Assembly (NCBI RefSeq): GCF_963924675.1
Contig: NC_089239.1
Coordinates: forward strand, 31,519,818-31,583,817
From: Phocoena phocoena
Lineage: Eukaryota; Chordata; Mammalia; Artiodactyla; Phocoenidae
Length of the DNA: 64,000 bases
Reading direction: 5' to 3'
In this document: one piece after another, positions 23,600-34,836 of the stretch
Position numbering within the stretch: position 1 is the first letter of the stretch
Layout: each line of letters starts with the position of its first letter
Position numbers and translations under genes: made by a program
The notes under the pieces: generated by a model
Database searches by the model: none
What the model was told of the DNA's origin: nothing
Seen by the model: the letters and a program-made list of their open reading frames with translations, nothing else

Positions 23600-25260
23600 T
23601 GTTAGAGACATCACATTAAAAGAATACAGGGGTATACTTAAGCCAATGATACAAATAAAATGGAATCCTAAACAAAATAATCAATCATTCTAAAAGAAGG
23701 TTTAGAAGGAAGAAAAAGGGACAAAGGAAAAATAGACTAAGTATAAAACAACCTTTAACATGGTAGGCCTAAGTCCAATCACATATATAATGCTATTGCC
23801 TAAATGGAATTATTGGTGTCTAAATACACCAATTTAAAAAGATATTAAAGAAGCAAAATGCAGCTATATGCTGTCTACAGGGAATCCACATTCATAAGAT
23901 ATAGATACAATAAAATAAAATCAGTGAAAGAGCTATACCACACAAATCTAATCATAAGAAAGAATGGCTATACTAAAATCAGACAAAGTGAAAATCAGGA
24001 CATTTTATAATGATAAAGGGCCCAGTTCTAAATGCGTATGCTTCCAATATCAGAGCTTCAAAATACAGGAAGCACAAAATGACGAGACTAAAACTAATCC
24101 TGTATGTAGAAATCCCAGCAAGTCTACCAAAAGCTATGAGAACGTGAAACATTGAATTTAGCAAGTTTGTAGAATATAAGGTTAGTACAAAAATCGATTG
24201 CATTCTGATACACTAGCGCTTATTGTAAAGCTATCATAGTATAGACAACATGATATTTTTGTGTGGATAGAAATACAGATTAATGGAACAGATGAGACAC
24301 TCATAAACGGCAAACTGATTTTTGGCAAAAATGCTAAGGTACTTCAAGAAGAAGTACTTTTCAACAAATGGAGCTAGAACAACTAGGTCACCATTTGGGA
24401 AAATAAAATGAACTACTATTGTCTCATACTTTATACAAAATTACCTTGAAATTAACCATAGACATTAACATAAAATCTAAAACTTGTATAACAAAACATA
24501 GAGAACATCTTCACAATCTATTATTTCTTAGATGGGACACCAAAAGTCCAAAATGAAAGGAAAAAATTGATTAATTGGACTTGGTAAATTAAAATTTTCT
24601 ATTCTTCAAATAAGGTATTGACAAAATGAAGAAAGTCCCTGCCACATGTAGGAAGAAAATGTTTACTAAACATATATCTCGCAAAGGAATGAAACCAAAT
24701 AAAGAAGTTTTACACATAAACAATAGGGCAAAAAAATCTCATGAATAATTTTATAGATGCATATACCAAAAATAGGTATATGAATGGTCAGTAACCGGTT
24801 ACATGCAAAGATGTGTAACATCTTTAGTTGTTAGGGAAATGCAAAATAAACCATAATGTGATAACAAAATACAAACATGAGAATGGTTAAAAATAATAAA
24901 ACGTTATTAGTCAGAGGTCTCCAGAGAAACACAAATGAATATAAAAAATATTATGCTGAGTGAAAAAAAAGCCAGTTCCATGAGAGTATATACCATAGAA
25001 TTCCATTTATGTGAATCTCTAGAAAGACAGATATTATCTATAGTGACAGAAGACAGCAATGGTTGCCCTTGTGTGGTACTGAAATGGGAAAATTATTTGG
25101 AAAAGCCTCAGGCAATGTGATTGGAGTCGTGGAAATATCCTGTGTCTTAATTGTTGTAGTGGTTACCAAGGTGTGTATAAATCTGTCAAAATTTACACTT
25201 AAAATAGATGCATTTTATTGTATGTAAATTATATTCCAATAAAGTTGATTTAGGTTAAAT
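23600..25260 (+). mobile_element. Ancient L1M-type remnant, about 1.65 kb
   Basis: Decayed L1 in plus orientation: 'gcagctatatgctgtctacagggaatccacattc', 'gaatggctatactaaaatcagacaaagtg', 'gaatttagcaagtttgtagaatataaggttag', 'tcaacaaatggagctagaacaac', and the 3' end 'gtgtataaatctgtcaaaatttacacttaaaatagatgcattttattgtatgtaaattatattccaataaag'. Near 24905 'ttagtcagaggtctccagagaaacac' is foreign to L1 and may be a short separate repeat piece. Open frames here are not genes. Confidence 0.8.
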
Positions 25261-25369
25261 AGAAGGCACAAAAATTTCTGAATTTACGACTGATAAAGTA
25301 TTAAATTGCTTTAAATGGAGACAAGGTCTGGAGAAAAAGAATGATTGGCATTAACAAAGAAAAACGCCT

Positions 25370-25600
25370 ACAATTTATTGAGTACTTCCTAGGGGCATTC
25401 TGAGCATCCTAGGTGCTGCTAAGCCCTTGAATGCATTGTTTTATTTTATGTGTTTAAATGAACCCAGAGGGTATTACCATTAATCCCACTTTGCGAGGGA
25501 ACTAATACCTGGACAGTTTACACTGCTAGACAACATGCCTGTTATTACACCCAGCAAAGCGGCAGTGCTAGACCCTGACTGCAGCCCCGTGTGACTCTGA
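25370..25600 (-). mobile_element. MIR SINE (antisense)
   Basis: 'tttattgagtacttcctaggggc...gctgctaagcccttgaatgcattg...gggtattaccattaatcccactttgcgagggaac...cagcaaagcggcagtgctagaccc' follows the reverse-complement MIR layout. Confidence 0.7.
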
Positions 25601-26619
25601 ACGACTCTACGATCTTCATTACAGGGATAGAACCATCGAGAACAAAATCTTAGAAGGGTTTTATATTTAGAAATAACAGTGTGCTGTTGAGAAACTAAGA
25701 TTACATTCCACATACTTTTAGCATTGCTTAAGTATTGCTAAGAGTTTGGAATCCTTTGTTAAACATTTGCTCTCTGTCTCAGCTGACACAAACAGATGAG
25801 ACATACAAAATACAAAGAAGTGTTGTACAAATTACAGACCTCAGAGTTTCAAAGGGAAGTGATTTACCAAATAGCCCAGAACGTTGCCCGCAGTAGAAGA
25901 GAAAGCATGTTGTTGAATGGTTTCCATGCCACAGATGCTCCCTTGGTTTGGGGGCATCAATCTGAACCACAGTGAACTTGGACGGCAGCCTCAATTGAGT
26001 CAGAGGTATTCTTTGGGGGCTTTATGGGGTCATGAACTGAACTAAACCCAAAAGCCTGAATTCCTTTGTTAACCCTGAAACTACCCCAACTTCCTCAAAT
26101 TCCTTCAGATCAGTGAATGATCTAGAACAAAGTTTGACCTTCAAAGTTGTTTGGAACAGACCTGAATCTAAAATTAATGTTTGTTTAATTTTAATCTTAC
26201 CTTTTTGCTGTTTTTTATCTAACCTCTAATATCTTGTTACTCTTCAGAAGACAAATATGTATATATAAACTTTTTTCCTCCCAATTTCATTGCCACATTC
26301 TAAATAAAATGTTCATAATTCATAGTTAATCTGATGAATTATCTCCCTAAGGAAATAACGCTAGAATCTTTTTAAGGATAATATCATATTCCATGAAGAA
26401 CTTATATTGTATGCCATAAATTTAAGTACCATTCAGTGAGTTTTAACAAAAGACTTTAGGCCTCTGTTACCAGACAATACTTGTTTATAAAAATAGTATG
26501 GAGGATTTTATGGATTTTTAAAATATTTCTACAGGGAAAAACCATTGCCCCTTCAGAAAAATTCTGGCTGATATTAAAGTGAAAAGACACCAATTTTAAA
26601 ACAGATTTAGTATATTGGA
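25601..26619. other. No gene recognised
   Basis: Unique sequence; nothing identifiable. Confidence 0.55.
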
Positions 26620-27725
26620 TCCAGCATTAGCTATGCAGAAAATTCTTCCTTCAGATCTCCTAACACTGAAGCGCCCAGTGGCTCAGACCTTGGTCCTTTT
26701 CTCTGTCTATACCCACTGCATGGTGATATCATCTGTTCTCCTGCCTTTAAGTATCATCTGTAGGTTGACCCCTCCCACATGCATCATTCTCTCATGTAGC
26801 CTTGCTGAATCATATGTCCTGCCCCTCGTTTAACCTCTCTGCTGGCATCTCCAGATAAACATGATCTCACCAGCTCCACCCAAGCGCATTCATCTGTCCT
26901 CTTCACTCTCTGACTTGATTGCAACTCCATCCTTCCAGTTAAGCAAGGCGAAATCCTCGGAGTTATGTTTAACTCCTTACTTCCTTTCAGACTCCCATCC
27001 AATGCAACAGCAAAACCTGTTGGCTCTAACCTCAAAATGCATCTAGAATGCAACAGTTTTTTCCCACCCCCACTGCTGTATTCTGATTCAAGTGACCATC
27101 TCCTCTTGCCTGCATTCTTCAGAAGCCTTCTGTCTGGTCTCCCCGCTCCCACCCATGGCTCACTACAATCCATTCTACACAGAGCAGCCGCCTTGATCCA
27201 CTGAAGGCGAAAGTAAGGCGTGTCACTCTAATGCTGAAAGCACTGGATGGATCACCCAGCTCAGTCATTATAAACACCAAAGTAATGACAGTGGTCACAA
27301 AAAGCCTACATTATCTGACTTGTTCCAGCTGTTTCTTTTGGCAGGAAGATTCTTCCTCTAGATATCCGAATAGCTAACACCACTTGGTTCAGTTCTCTCC
27401 CCAAATGTAACCTATTCAATAAGGCCTAAGCTGATCATTTATTAAAATGGCACATCACATTCCTCTGGCACACCTCGTTTTGTTTGCCTGCTCCAGTTTT
27501 GTTCTTTACCACACTTCTCCCTCTAAAACACTATGTAATTCGTAACATTTGTTGTTTATTATTGGTTTTCCTATACTAGGAGGAAAGCTCCACAAGAGCA
27601 GGGCTTTTTGTTTCTTTTTGTCTCTTTGTCTTTTTTGTATCCAATGAGCTGAAGACAGTGCTTTACACAAGATACGTATCTTATTGAATAACTGAACTAA
27701 TAAACCGTGAGATACGGAATTTCCG
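26620..27725 (+). mobile_element. L2 LINE 3' portion, about 1.1 kb
   Basis: Landmarks: 'gattgcaactccatccttccagttaagcaaggcgaaatcctcggagttatg', 'cccatccaatgcaacagcaaaacctgttggctctaacctcaaaatgcatctagaatg', 'gccttctgtctggtctccccgctcc', 'atccattctacacagagcagccgccttgatcc' and the tail 'ggaggaaagctccacaagagcagggctttttg...ttattgaataactgaac'. It meets an inverted L2 end at about 27722. The open frame at 26784-27173 and its plus-strand partners are L2 remnants. Confidence 0.9.
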
Positions 27726-27930
27726 TTCATTCATTCCACAAGTATATTAAACGCCTACTATCTGCCTGTCCCTGTACTAGCCATTAGGATACAGTAGGAA
27801 GCAATAGATGCATGGTCCCTACTCTCGCGGGGCTCACAGCCTATTAAGAAAACCGTCACTATAGAAATATCCGCACAAACAAGTGCCTAAATAGAAACTG
27901 AGGAAAGTGCTGTGAGGGAAGATTGCAATG
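27722..27930 (-). mobile_element. L2 3' end in opposite orientation
   Basis: 'ccgttcattcattccacaagtatattaaacgcctactatctgcctgtccctgtactagccattaggatacagtaggaag...catggtccctactctcgcggggctcacagcc' is the reverse complement of the L2 3' terminus. Together with the plus-strand L2 just before it, it forms a tail-to-tail pair. Confidence 0.8.
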
Positions 27931-28005
27931 TACAGTAAAATAGGATAATAGAACTACCTTAAATCCGAGATGCAGAGAAAACCCCATTAAAAAAGTAACA
28001 TATCA

Positions 28006-28217
28006 GGGCTTCCCTGGTGGCGCAGTGATTGAGAGTCCGCCTGCCGATGCAGGGGACGCGGGTTCGTGCCCCGGTCCGGGAAGGTCCCACATGCCGCGGA
28101 GCGGCTGGGCCCGTGAGCCATGGCCGCTGAGCCTGCGCGTCCGGAGCCTGTGCTCCTCAACGGGAGAGGCCACAACAGTGAGAGGCCCGCGTACCGCAAA
28201 AAAAAAAAAAAAAAAAA
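28006..28217 (+). mobile_element. Short CHR SINE
   Basis: Near-consensus copy: 'gggcttccctggtggcgcag', 'gggttcgtgccccggtccgg', 'gccgcggagcggctgggccc', 'gagaggcccgcgtaccgc' and a poly-A tail of about 20. Flanks share 'aaaaaagt' but a clear duplication was not found. High CpG content and low divergence point to a young copy. Confidence 0.95.
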
Positions 28218-29272
28218 GTCATTAGTGAGAAATTGATATAAATATAAAAAATCTTCCTATTGAGAAAGAATAGCAAGACTGTAGGTTTCCATTTCAGATT
28301 CTAAATATCTGTTTCTTATTGACTTTGCATGCTATGAAATCACCATGTCTAAGGCATGACAGTACCATTTAAGAAATTATCATGTCTCACATAAGCTGGG
28401 ATGTATTAAAACACTGCATTATCACTGTGCTAAATTAGATAAGATTTTTTTTCGTATCTCAAGCTAGAAGTAGTCAAATTCTTCTATAAATTCCAAAGAA
28501 CATTGCACAATAACAGATACCATGGGTATTCACCAAAGCCAAGAGCAAATGATATCTGGAATTTAGGGTCCTGCCAGTTTTACACATCTTGAAGAAATAC
28601 AGTTCATAGCAACGTAGAGAGAGATTAGCTCTCTTCAAGTGGCAATTCAGTACACGCAGGAATGTTGTTTTCACACATACTCCATTCCATCCTTGGTGTC
28701 TTGTCCTTATATACGCTAGAAATATTCTCAGTACATTTTCCTGTTTTTCAGACATTTCTTCTAAGGTAGCAACACATATCTTTTAATATAATAGTATCCA
28801 TGGTTTTGCTTAATTATTTATGAGATTTTTTGTTCCAAGGGTACAAAATAATATAAAAATTAAGCAAAAAAATAAGGCAAAGGAATATAAATTAAAGGAT
28901 TAAGATAAAACTAGGATTGAGGGAGGCACAAAGTGCAATACCCTAGAGCCCAATGCTCTAAAAACCACAAACTTGGCATTGGCTTTTCTGGAAGCCAAGG
29001 AGAAGATGAGAGTGTAATCAGTTGCATAATTTCTAAATATCTCCTTAGAGTTTATAAGGTAAATACTCACAAGATAAATATCTATTAAGCGTTTATAAGA
29101 TAAAAACAAATAGTAACTCAGGTTAGGCCCAGCTATTTCCAGTACTGGGTGAGTCAGGAGGGACAGTTTTTCTTTCCATCCTCATTGACAAGGTGCTGTG
29201 TAATGTAGCAAACAAGGTTAACTTATCCACTTAAAAAGAACAATGCAAGCTTCTTAAAAAGAACAATGCAAT
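28218..29272. other. No gene recognised
   Basis: Unique sequence. A 17-bp unit 'taaaaagaacaatgcaa' is duplicated in tandem near 29232-29272, just before the antisense L1. Confidence 0.55.
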
Positions 29273-29725
29273 TTTCTTTTTTTTTTTTTAAGCTTCTCAT
29301 TGGTGATTTTTTTATTGTCTCTTTCCATTTTTTTTACACACATATATGTTTATTCTTTCTCATATTCTTTTCCATTCTTATTTATCACAGGATATTGAAT
29401 ATAGTTCCCTGTGCTATACAGTAGGACTTTGTTGTTTATCCATTCTATAGATACTAGTTTGCATCTGCTAATCCCAAGTTCCCACTCCATCCCTCCAAAC
29501 CCCCTCTCCCTTGGCAACCACAAGTCTGTTCTCTATGTCTGTGAGTCTGTTTCTGTTTCATAGATAGGTTCATTTGTGTTGTATTGTAGATTCCACACGT
29601 AAGCGATGACATATGGTGTTTGTCTTTCTCTTTCTGACTTTGCTTAGTATGATAATCTCTAGGTCCATCCCTGGTGCTGCAAATGGCATTATTTCATTCT
29701 TTTTTATGGCTGAGTGATATTCCAA
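29273..29725 (-). mobile_element. L1 3' end (antisense)
   Basis: 'gaatatagttccctgtgctatacagtagg', 'ttggcaaccacaagtctgttctctatgtctgtgagtctg', 'gataatctctaggtccatccctggtgctgcaaatggcattatttc' and 'tatggctgagtgatattcca' are the antisense L1 3' end. It follows a T-run. Imperfect flanks 'aaagaacaatgcaa' and 'aaggaacaaagtaa' could be a decayed duplication. Confidence 0.88.
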
Positions 29726-30218
29726 GGAACAAAGTAAGTTTCTAAATGCTATATAGGTAGGAGCTTCCCTGCAGGGTCCTCTGTGTATGTGGTAAATTAA
29801 AAGGTTTGTCCCTGGCCCAACTGCCATCATTCCTGCTGTCGCTACCATGGTCACTGGCTGGGCAGGAGTCAGGAGGACACAGAGTGTTACGTTATGTGTT
29901 ACTAAACGTTCCCAGAGGCTCCTTTCTGTGCAACCGTCAAACGTGGAGAAGGCAATCTGCATTCCCTTATCTGCCTCCTTTATTACAGAATGATAAACAT
30001 TTGAGCAAGGCTAAAATCTAGAGATTTATTCCATCGTCATTCACATAAGGAAATTTAACCTAACAAATGTTGTAACATGTGCAAGATTCAAACTGGAAAT
30101 GACTTCTATGGATTAAAATGCACTTGTTAAATTAATTTTTAGAAGGGCATTAACCAGTTTTCCTAGTATTTAAATATAGTGATCCTAATTGAGTCAGATT
30201 GTCTGACATAAGTTTGTT

Positions 30219-30308
30219 CCTTCCTTCCTTTCTTCCTTCCTTCCTTCCTCTCTCCCTCCCTCCCTCCCTCCCTCCCTCCCTCCCTTCCTTCCTTCCTTCC
30301 TTCCTTCC
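30219..30308. repeat. Pyrimidine mirror microsatellite (TTCC)n-(TCCC)n-(TTCC)n
   Basis: About 90 bp of pure C/T on the plus strand: TTCC repeats, a TCCC core, then TTCC repeats again, giving near mirror symmetry. The purine strand yields the artificial KEGR-rich frames at 30150-30453. Confidence 0.95.
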
Positions 30309-31479
30309 ACAAACGATGAGCTGTAAGAATGTTCCAGGAACTGCATTTGTCACTAGAAATTTGCCAAGGAAAAAAAAAAAAAGAATGAGAAATAATTTTT
30401 GCCCTCAAAAAATCAGGCAGATAGATATCCAAAGTGCTAAGGTTTTCTGCCATAAAATGTAAAGTTACAATTGATTTTCTCTTACGCAGAAATGCTATAG
30501 GTTCTTTGGTTCAAAAGGAAATTATACATCAAGTTAGGTGCTTTTCTTTTGCTATATATGGCAGTTAATTTTTACAGCAAAAAAAATTAACGTGAAAGTA
30601 GAAAAGTAATGGAAAACACTTTTTATAGCTGACTCTGTAGAGCATTACATCACAATTTGATTAATACACCTAGTTAACATTTAAGTGTCTTAAGAGAAAT
30701 ATTTTTCTTGTTTACAGCCCACATTTCTTCCTTCCCCCAAGCTTAATTTAATGCAGAACTCCCACTGATATAATTGTTACTGCTTGAGAATTTTTGTTTC
30801 TGTTCACAAAGCATGAGATACATTTTTATGTGCAGTGTACTATATGTGTTGAAGCAGCAATTACATTTCTCATAGCCTTGCAAAAACAAAACTAAACTAC
30901 TGTGGCGATTTCAACAGCAAAAGTCCTAGATTTAATTAATAACAAAGAGCTATTCTTCCAAAGATTAAGTGAAGATTTTATTTAAGTCCAACTCAGCAAA
31001 GAAAATTGGGTTCTTAACTGTTATTCGGTATCTGTCATACAGATTCTTAATGAGTTCATTTTGTTATCTGGTAGTGAAATTTTACTGAAAGTAATTTTCT
31101 GATTGACTTGCATTCTGTGGCATATGAATTTAAAAAGATAAAGGTTAATTAAGCAGACTTTATTGTAGGTAACCAACACTGTGCATATTCCAGTCTCTAG
31201 CAGCAATGCATATGTGAAAAGATGGCTCCTGCAAACTCTTTCAAACAAGGTACCTGGATTCACCTTGTGTTTTATATGTATGAGAAGTATACTACTTCAT
31301 AAAAAATAAAGACTTTTTTGTAGTGGAAACAGAAGGTGGGCCTGTTTGAAGGTTTTTGACAGACTCAAATTTATAAATTATAATAATCGCCAATAAAAGG
31401 TTCATTTCTTGTGAAAGAGTTGGTGCAGACTTTATCCTCCTGACAAAGAACATTAATTCATTTTAAAAATTCATACCTG

Positions 31480-31560
31480 CAGCCAACTGAAATTAACTAA
31501 CGTTTACTAAGCACCTACTCTATATAAGGTTTTTGTTTTCTGTCTTCAGAATTCCTAAAA
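31480..31560 (-). mobile_element. Short MIR fragment (antisense)
   Basis: 'taacgtttactaagcacctactctatataagg' matches the antisense MIR end. Too short for more. Confidence 0.45.
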
Positions 31561-32049
31561 TGTGTTCATTAAGAAGAGTGTTTGAAAATATTCAGGGCAG
31601 CATTCTTACCTTTAAATAGTAATGCTATGATTAGATGAAACAAAGAAATAAAATATTTAAATGTAAAAAATAATAATAAAAATGAGGACTTGCAGTTTTT
31701 TGAACTTTTGTAAAAAGATACTCATTTAACTTTTTACATTTGAAAATTCTCTTGTCTCTCTTTTACGGATCAGCATCCCATATGTGGGTTTTAATTTTTA
31801 AAAATTAAAAATGGGAAAAGACCAAGTAAGCTGGAGTCACTCTTCCGCTGATAGGGTAGGTTCTCACTATTAGGTTAATATCATTCATTAATCTAGATAT
31901 CTGCACTGAGATATCTAGCAGGTAGTAGTCTTCATTGTATTTCTTCAAGGAGAGAGCAGTAGTCAGGGAAGCTTATTTATACAATGTATAAACAAATATA
32001 AATACTCCTTTAAGAAGACACACACACACGATACTCATTCCATACTTCT

Positions 32050-32240
32050 GTTTAGGGAATATCACTTTTGCATACTCAAGTACTCGTCATGATCTGGGTA
32101 CTGTGCTGGGTGTTTTACATATATTATTTTGCTTTTTCGTCACAAGTAAAGTATATAATAAATAGTTGTCCTCACTTAATAGACAGAAAAATAAAGCATG
32201 CTAAGAGGTATGTGTTTAGAAATACAGTCATGATGTCTGC
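32050..32240 (-). mobile_element. MIR SINE (antisense), diverged
   Basis: 'gtactgtgctgggtgttttacatatattattttgc...aagtatataataaatagttgtcctcacttaatagacagaaaaataaagcatgctaagagg' follows the antisense MIR layout. The open frame at 32068-32478 crosses this and a GT-rich tract and is not a gene. Confidence 0.6.
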
Positions 32241-32264
32241 AAATGGTTCAGATTTGTGTTTGTT

Positions 32265-32310
32265 TGCACATGTGTGTGTGTATATGTGTGTGTGTTTATG
32301 TGTGTGGATT
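32265..32310. repeat. GT-rich interrupted microsatellite
   Basis: 'acatgtgtgtgtgtatatgtgtgtgtgtttatgtgtgtgg' is a short interrupted (GT)n run. Confidence 0.85.
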
Positions 32311-32479
32311 AATTGTGAGGATACAAGTGTTCGTTATAATAGTATCAGTAGTTTGAAATTTTTCATAATGAAGATTTGGAGAAAAAATGACAGATGTGAA
32401 CACTGCCTGAATCCTATTCCCTTCCTTTCCCACCAGCAGTGTATGAAAGTTCACGTTTGTAAATATAATGAGTATTGAG

Positions 32480-32900
32480 AAATGTCTCATTGTGGCTGTG
32501 ATCGTACATTCCTACTCACAATGCATTTGAGCATATGTTTATGTTTCTTGGAGAAATAAATTAGAATAGTCAGTCACTTTTGAGGACAATTTGTCAATTA
32601 TATATTAAAATTTCAAATTTTCATATCCTATGGCTGAGCAATTTCCCCTCTCAGTATTTCCCTAGGAAAAAAAATTATTAATGTCCATACAGAGGTATGA
32701 ATCTGGATGCTCATGGCAGTATTGTTTGCAATAGAGGAAAATTGGAACTACTGTTATGTCCATCAACAATGACATGGCAAGATAGCAACACCCATATTGT
32801 GAATTCACGCGCACAAGCGTGTTCCATTGTTGTAGTAAAGACTGACAGCTGATGACAAAATACACTAAATACTCCACATTTTAAAGAAGGTCTAAGCAGG
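32480..32900 (+). mobile_element. Ancient L1M-type fragment
   Basis: 'gaggacaatttgtcaattatatattaaaatttc', 'cctatggctgagcaatttcccctctcagtatttccctagg', 'tgctcatggcagtattgtttgcaatagaggaaaattggaac' follow the old L1 3' region in plus orientation. Confidence 0.7.
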
Positions 32901-34631
32901 TTAAGGCAACCGTCTCTCTTCAAGACTTCTGGAGAAGGGTCAGAAACTGCCCTAATGCCTCTTCTACTGGGGCCATACTTCTCTCTCCATACGATTCTAG
33001 GAATATCCCTACTAGCTATAAGTAATGCCTAAGCAAATGCACATAGTTTCCTTTATCAGCAGTACAGTGTTTCAGTCATCAGCTTTTGCTTACCAAGGTG
33101 ATGAAAAGATAGGGATTCCAGAAGATTCATATTTAAAGATAGAACATGCTTGTCAGGAGAGAGAACTGGCATTTTGTTCCCTAGCTGGAATTTCCTTAGT
33201 CAGAAAATATGTTAAACTACCCATAAACTTTGAAGAAAGGAAAGGAGAACTGGAGAGAAGTGGCTTGGTAGAAGACCAGCAAGGACAGAGGAAGCCCAGA
33301 CAGTCCCCTTGAGTTCCCAGTTGCTGAGGGATAGAGAAGATGCTTGCATAGGCACAATACCTGAGCTGGCTGTGATGATGCATTAGGAGTGACAGCTTTG
33401 CCAGGACTGGCACAGAGTGGGAGGGAAGGAGGCAGTCCCAGTAGAAGGATGCTTATGAATGCCACCAGCAGGTCAGGTAGAAGTGGTGAGCAAATCTCAC
33501 ATGCAAACCAACACCAATACCTAGAGGAGCTACGCAGACCTCTCAAGAGCATGACACCAGCAGGAGGTCCATATACAAAGATTATAAAGCAGCGCAGCCC
33601 ACCAGTAAGAGAATTGCAACTTCAGAGAGTTAAGTAAAGAGATGTTTGTTTGTTTCCCTTTTTCTTCTCCCCACTCAAAAACACAAGAGGAGCTAGCACA
33701 CAGTAAAAGTGGAAAAACCGAGCAAAGTTCAAACCATAATGTCTCCAGCTTTGGGATATTAGGAAGGCTGTAGTATTGGGGTCAAATGATTCTCCTGACT
33801 ATCTCTGAATTTTATATTTGGCAATGGCTTTAGACCAGTAAACTCAACTGGCTTCACAGCAAACTGCATCAGTTGCACCGATGCCACGTAAACCACCAGG
33901 ACCTGAAGAGACCCAGGCCCAATACCTCAATCTCACCTCCCCATCTTCGTCTTTAAAATCATGAAAGTAAAAGTCATGCATCTTAAAAGAGGATACAAAG
34001 TATAATTGCTTCCTATATTTAATTCCAGAAAAATTTAACTCTTCTGACTTTTCTGTCCCAATAATATTTGTTTTGGAAAATTGGCAGCAACATGAATAAA
34101 AACCTCTTAACTGGGAGCAAGAAATTCTAGCTTTTAATTCTAGTTATACAGTTTTGAGGAAAAAAGTACTTTAAGCTTCTTGGCCTCATAATCCATATCT
34201 TCAAAGATTCAGATTTGTCTAAATCAGTTATTCTTAAATATTTTGAGTCACGAACTGCAATGAAAATCATTTGAGCCTTTATCACTACATTCTTGGAAAA
34301 CTGTGGACCTTCACACAAGAATTATGCCCAGACATACAAACTGAAAAACATTGTATGATGTTTGAATAGCTTATGGACTCTGAAGCTGATCAGATTAAGA
34401 GCCTTTAGATAATCTGCTTTGTTTTTCTCATCTCCAGTTCTTCACAAAATTTATAACTTTTGAATCAATCAGAGAGTTTTCTTGGAGAAAAAAAAAAACA
34501 GTTTTCCATATAACGTAGAAATTGAATAATAAATCATTGAATAAAAGGATATGATCAGCCCTAATCTTGAGTTGTAAGATTTCCATGGCTTAAGAATTAT
34601 CGTAAAATTTGTTTCCAATGATCTTTTAGAT
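32901..34631. other. No gene recognised
   Basis: Unique. Overlapping frames at 33025-33637 on both strands have no splice support. A possible old DNA-transposon scrap ('cagttattcttaaatattttgagtcacgaactg') lies near 34222-34320. Confidence 0.5.
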
Positions 34632-34836
34632 CAGGAGTCGGTGAACTTTTGCTATAGATTGTCAGTATTTTAGGTTTTCCAGCCATATAATCTTCGCTGA
34701 GGTTACTCAACTCTACCATTGTAGCATGAAAGCAGTCATTTTCAATATGCAAACAAGTGAGCATGGCTGTGTTCCAGTAAAACTCATTTACAAAGACAGG
34801 CAGTGGGTGAGAATCGGCCCATAGACGGCTGACCTG
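34632..34836 (+). mobile_element. MER20-like hAT-Charlie nonautonomous DNA transposon
   Basis: About 205 bp following the MER20 text: 'caggagtcggtgaacttttgctatag', 'gtcagtattttagg', 'ggttactcaactctaccattgtagcatgaaagcag', 'gcatggctgtgttccagtaaaactcatttacaaagacagg' and a reverse-complement-like end. No 8-bp target duplication is apparent. The open frame at 34597-34872 on the minus strand is MER20. MER20 copies are known to act as enhancers in some placental tissues; nothing here shows activity. Confidence 0.8.

Larger units (their letters stand above)
29726..32049. other. No gene recognised apart from a microsatellite and a MIR scrap
   Basis: Unique AT-rich sequence around the mirror repeat at 30219-30308 and the MIR fragment near 31500. 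Confidence 0.55.

Noticed and set aside
26784..27173. 129-codon minus-strand frame
   Set aside because: Antisense to an L2 ORF2 remnant.
29232..29272. Short tandem duplicate as the start of a CRISPR-like array
   Set aside because: Only two copies of a 17-bp unit, no regular spacers, and the surroundings are mammalian repeats.
30150..30453. KEGR-rich small proteins
   Set aside because: Same artefact over the (TTCC/TCCC) repeat.
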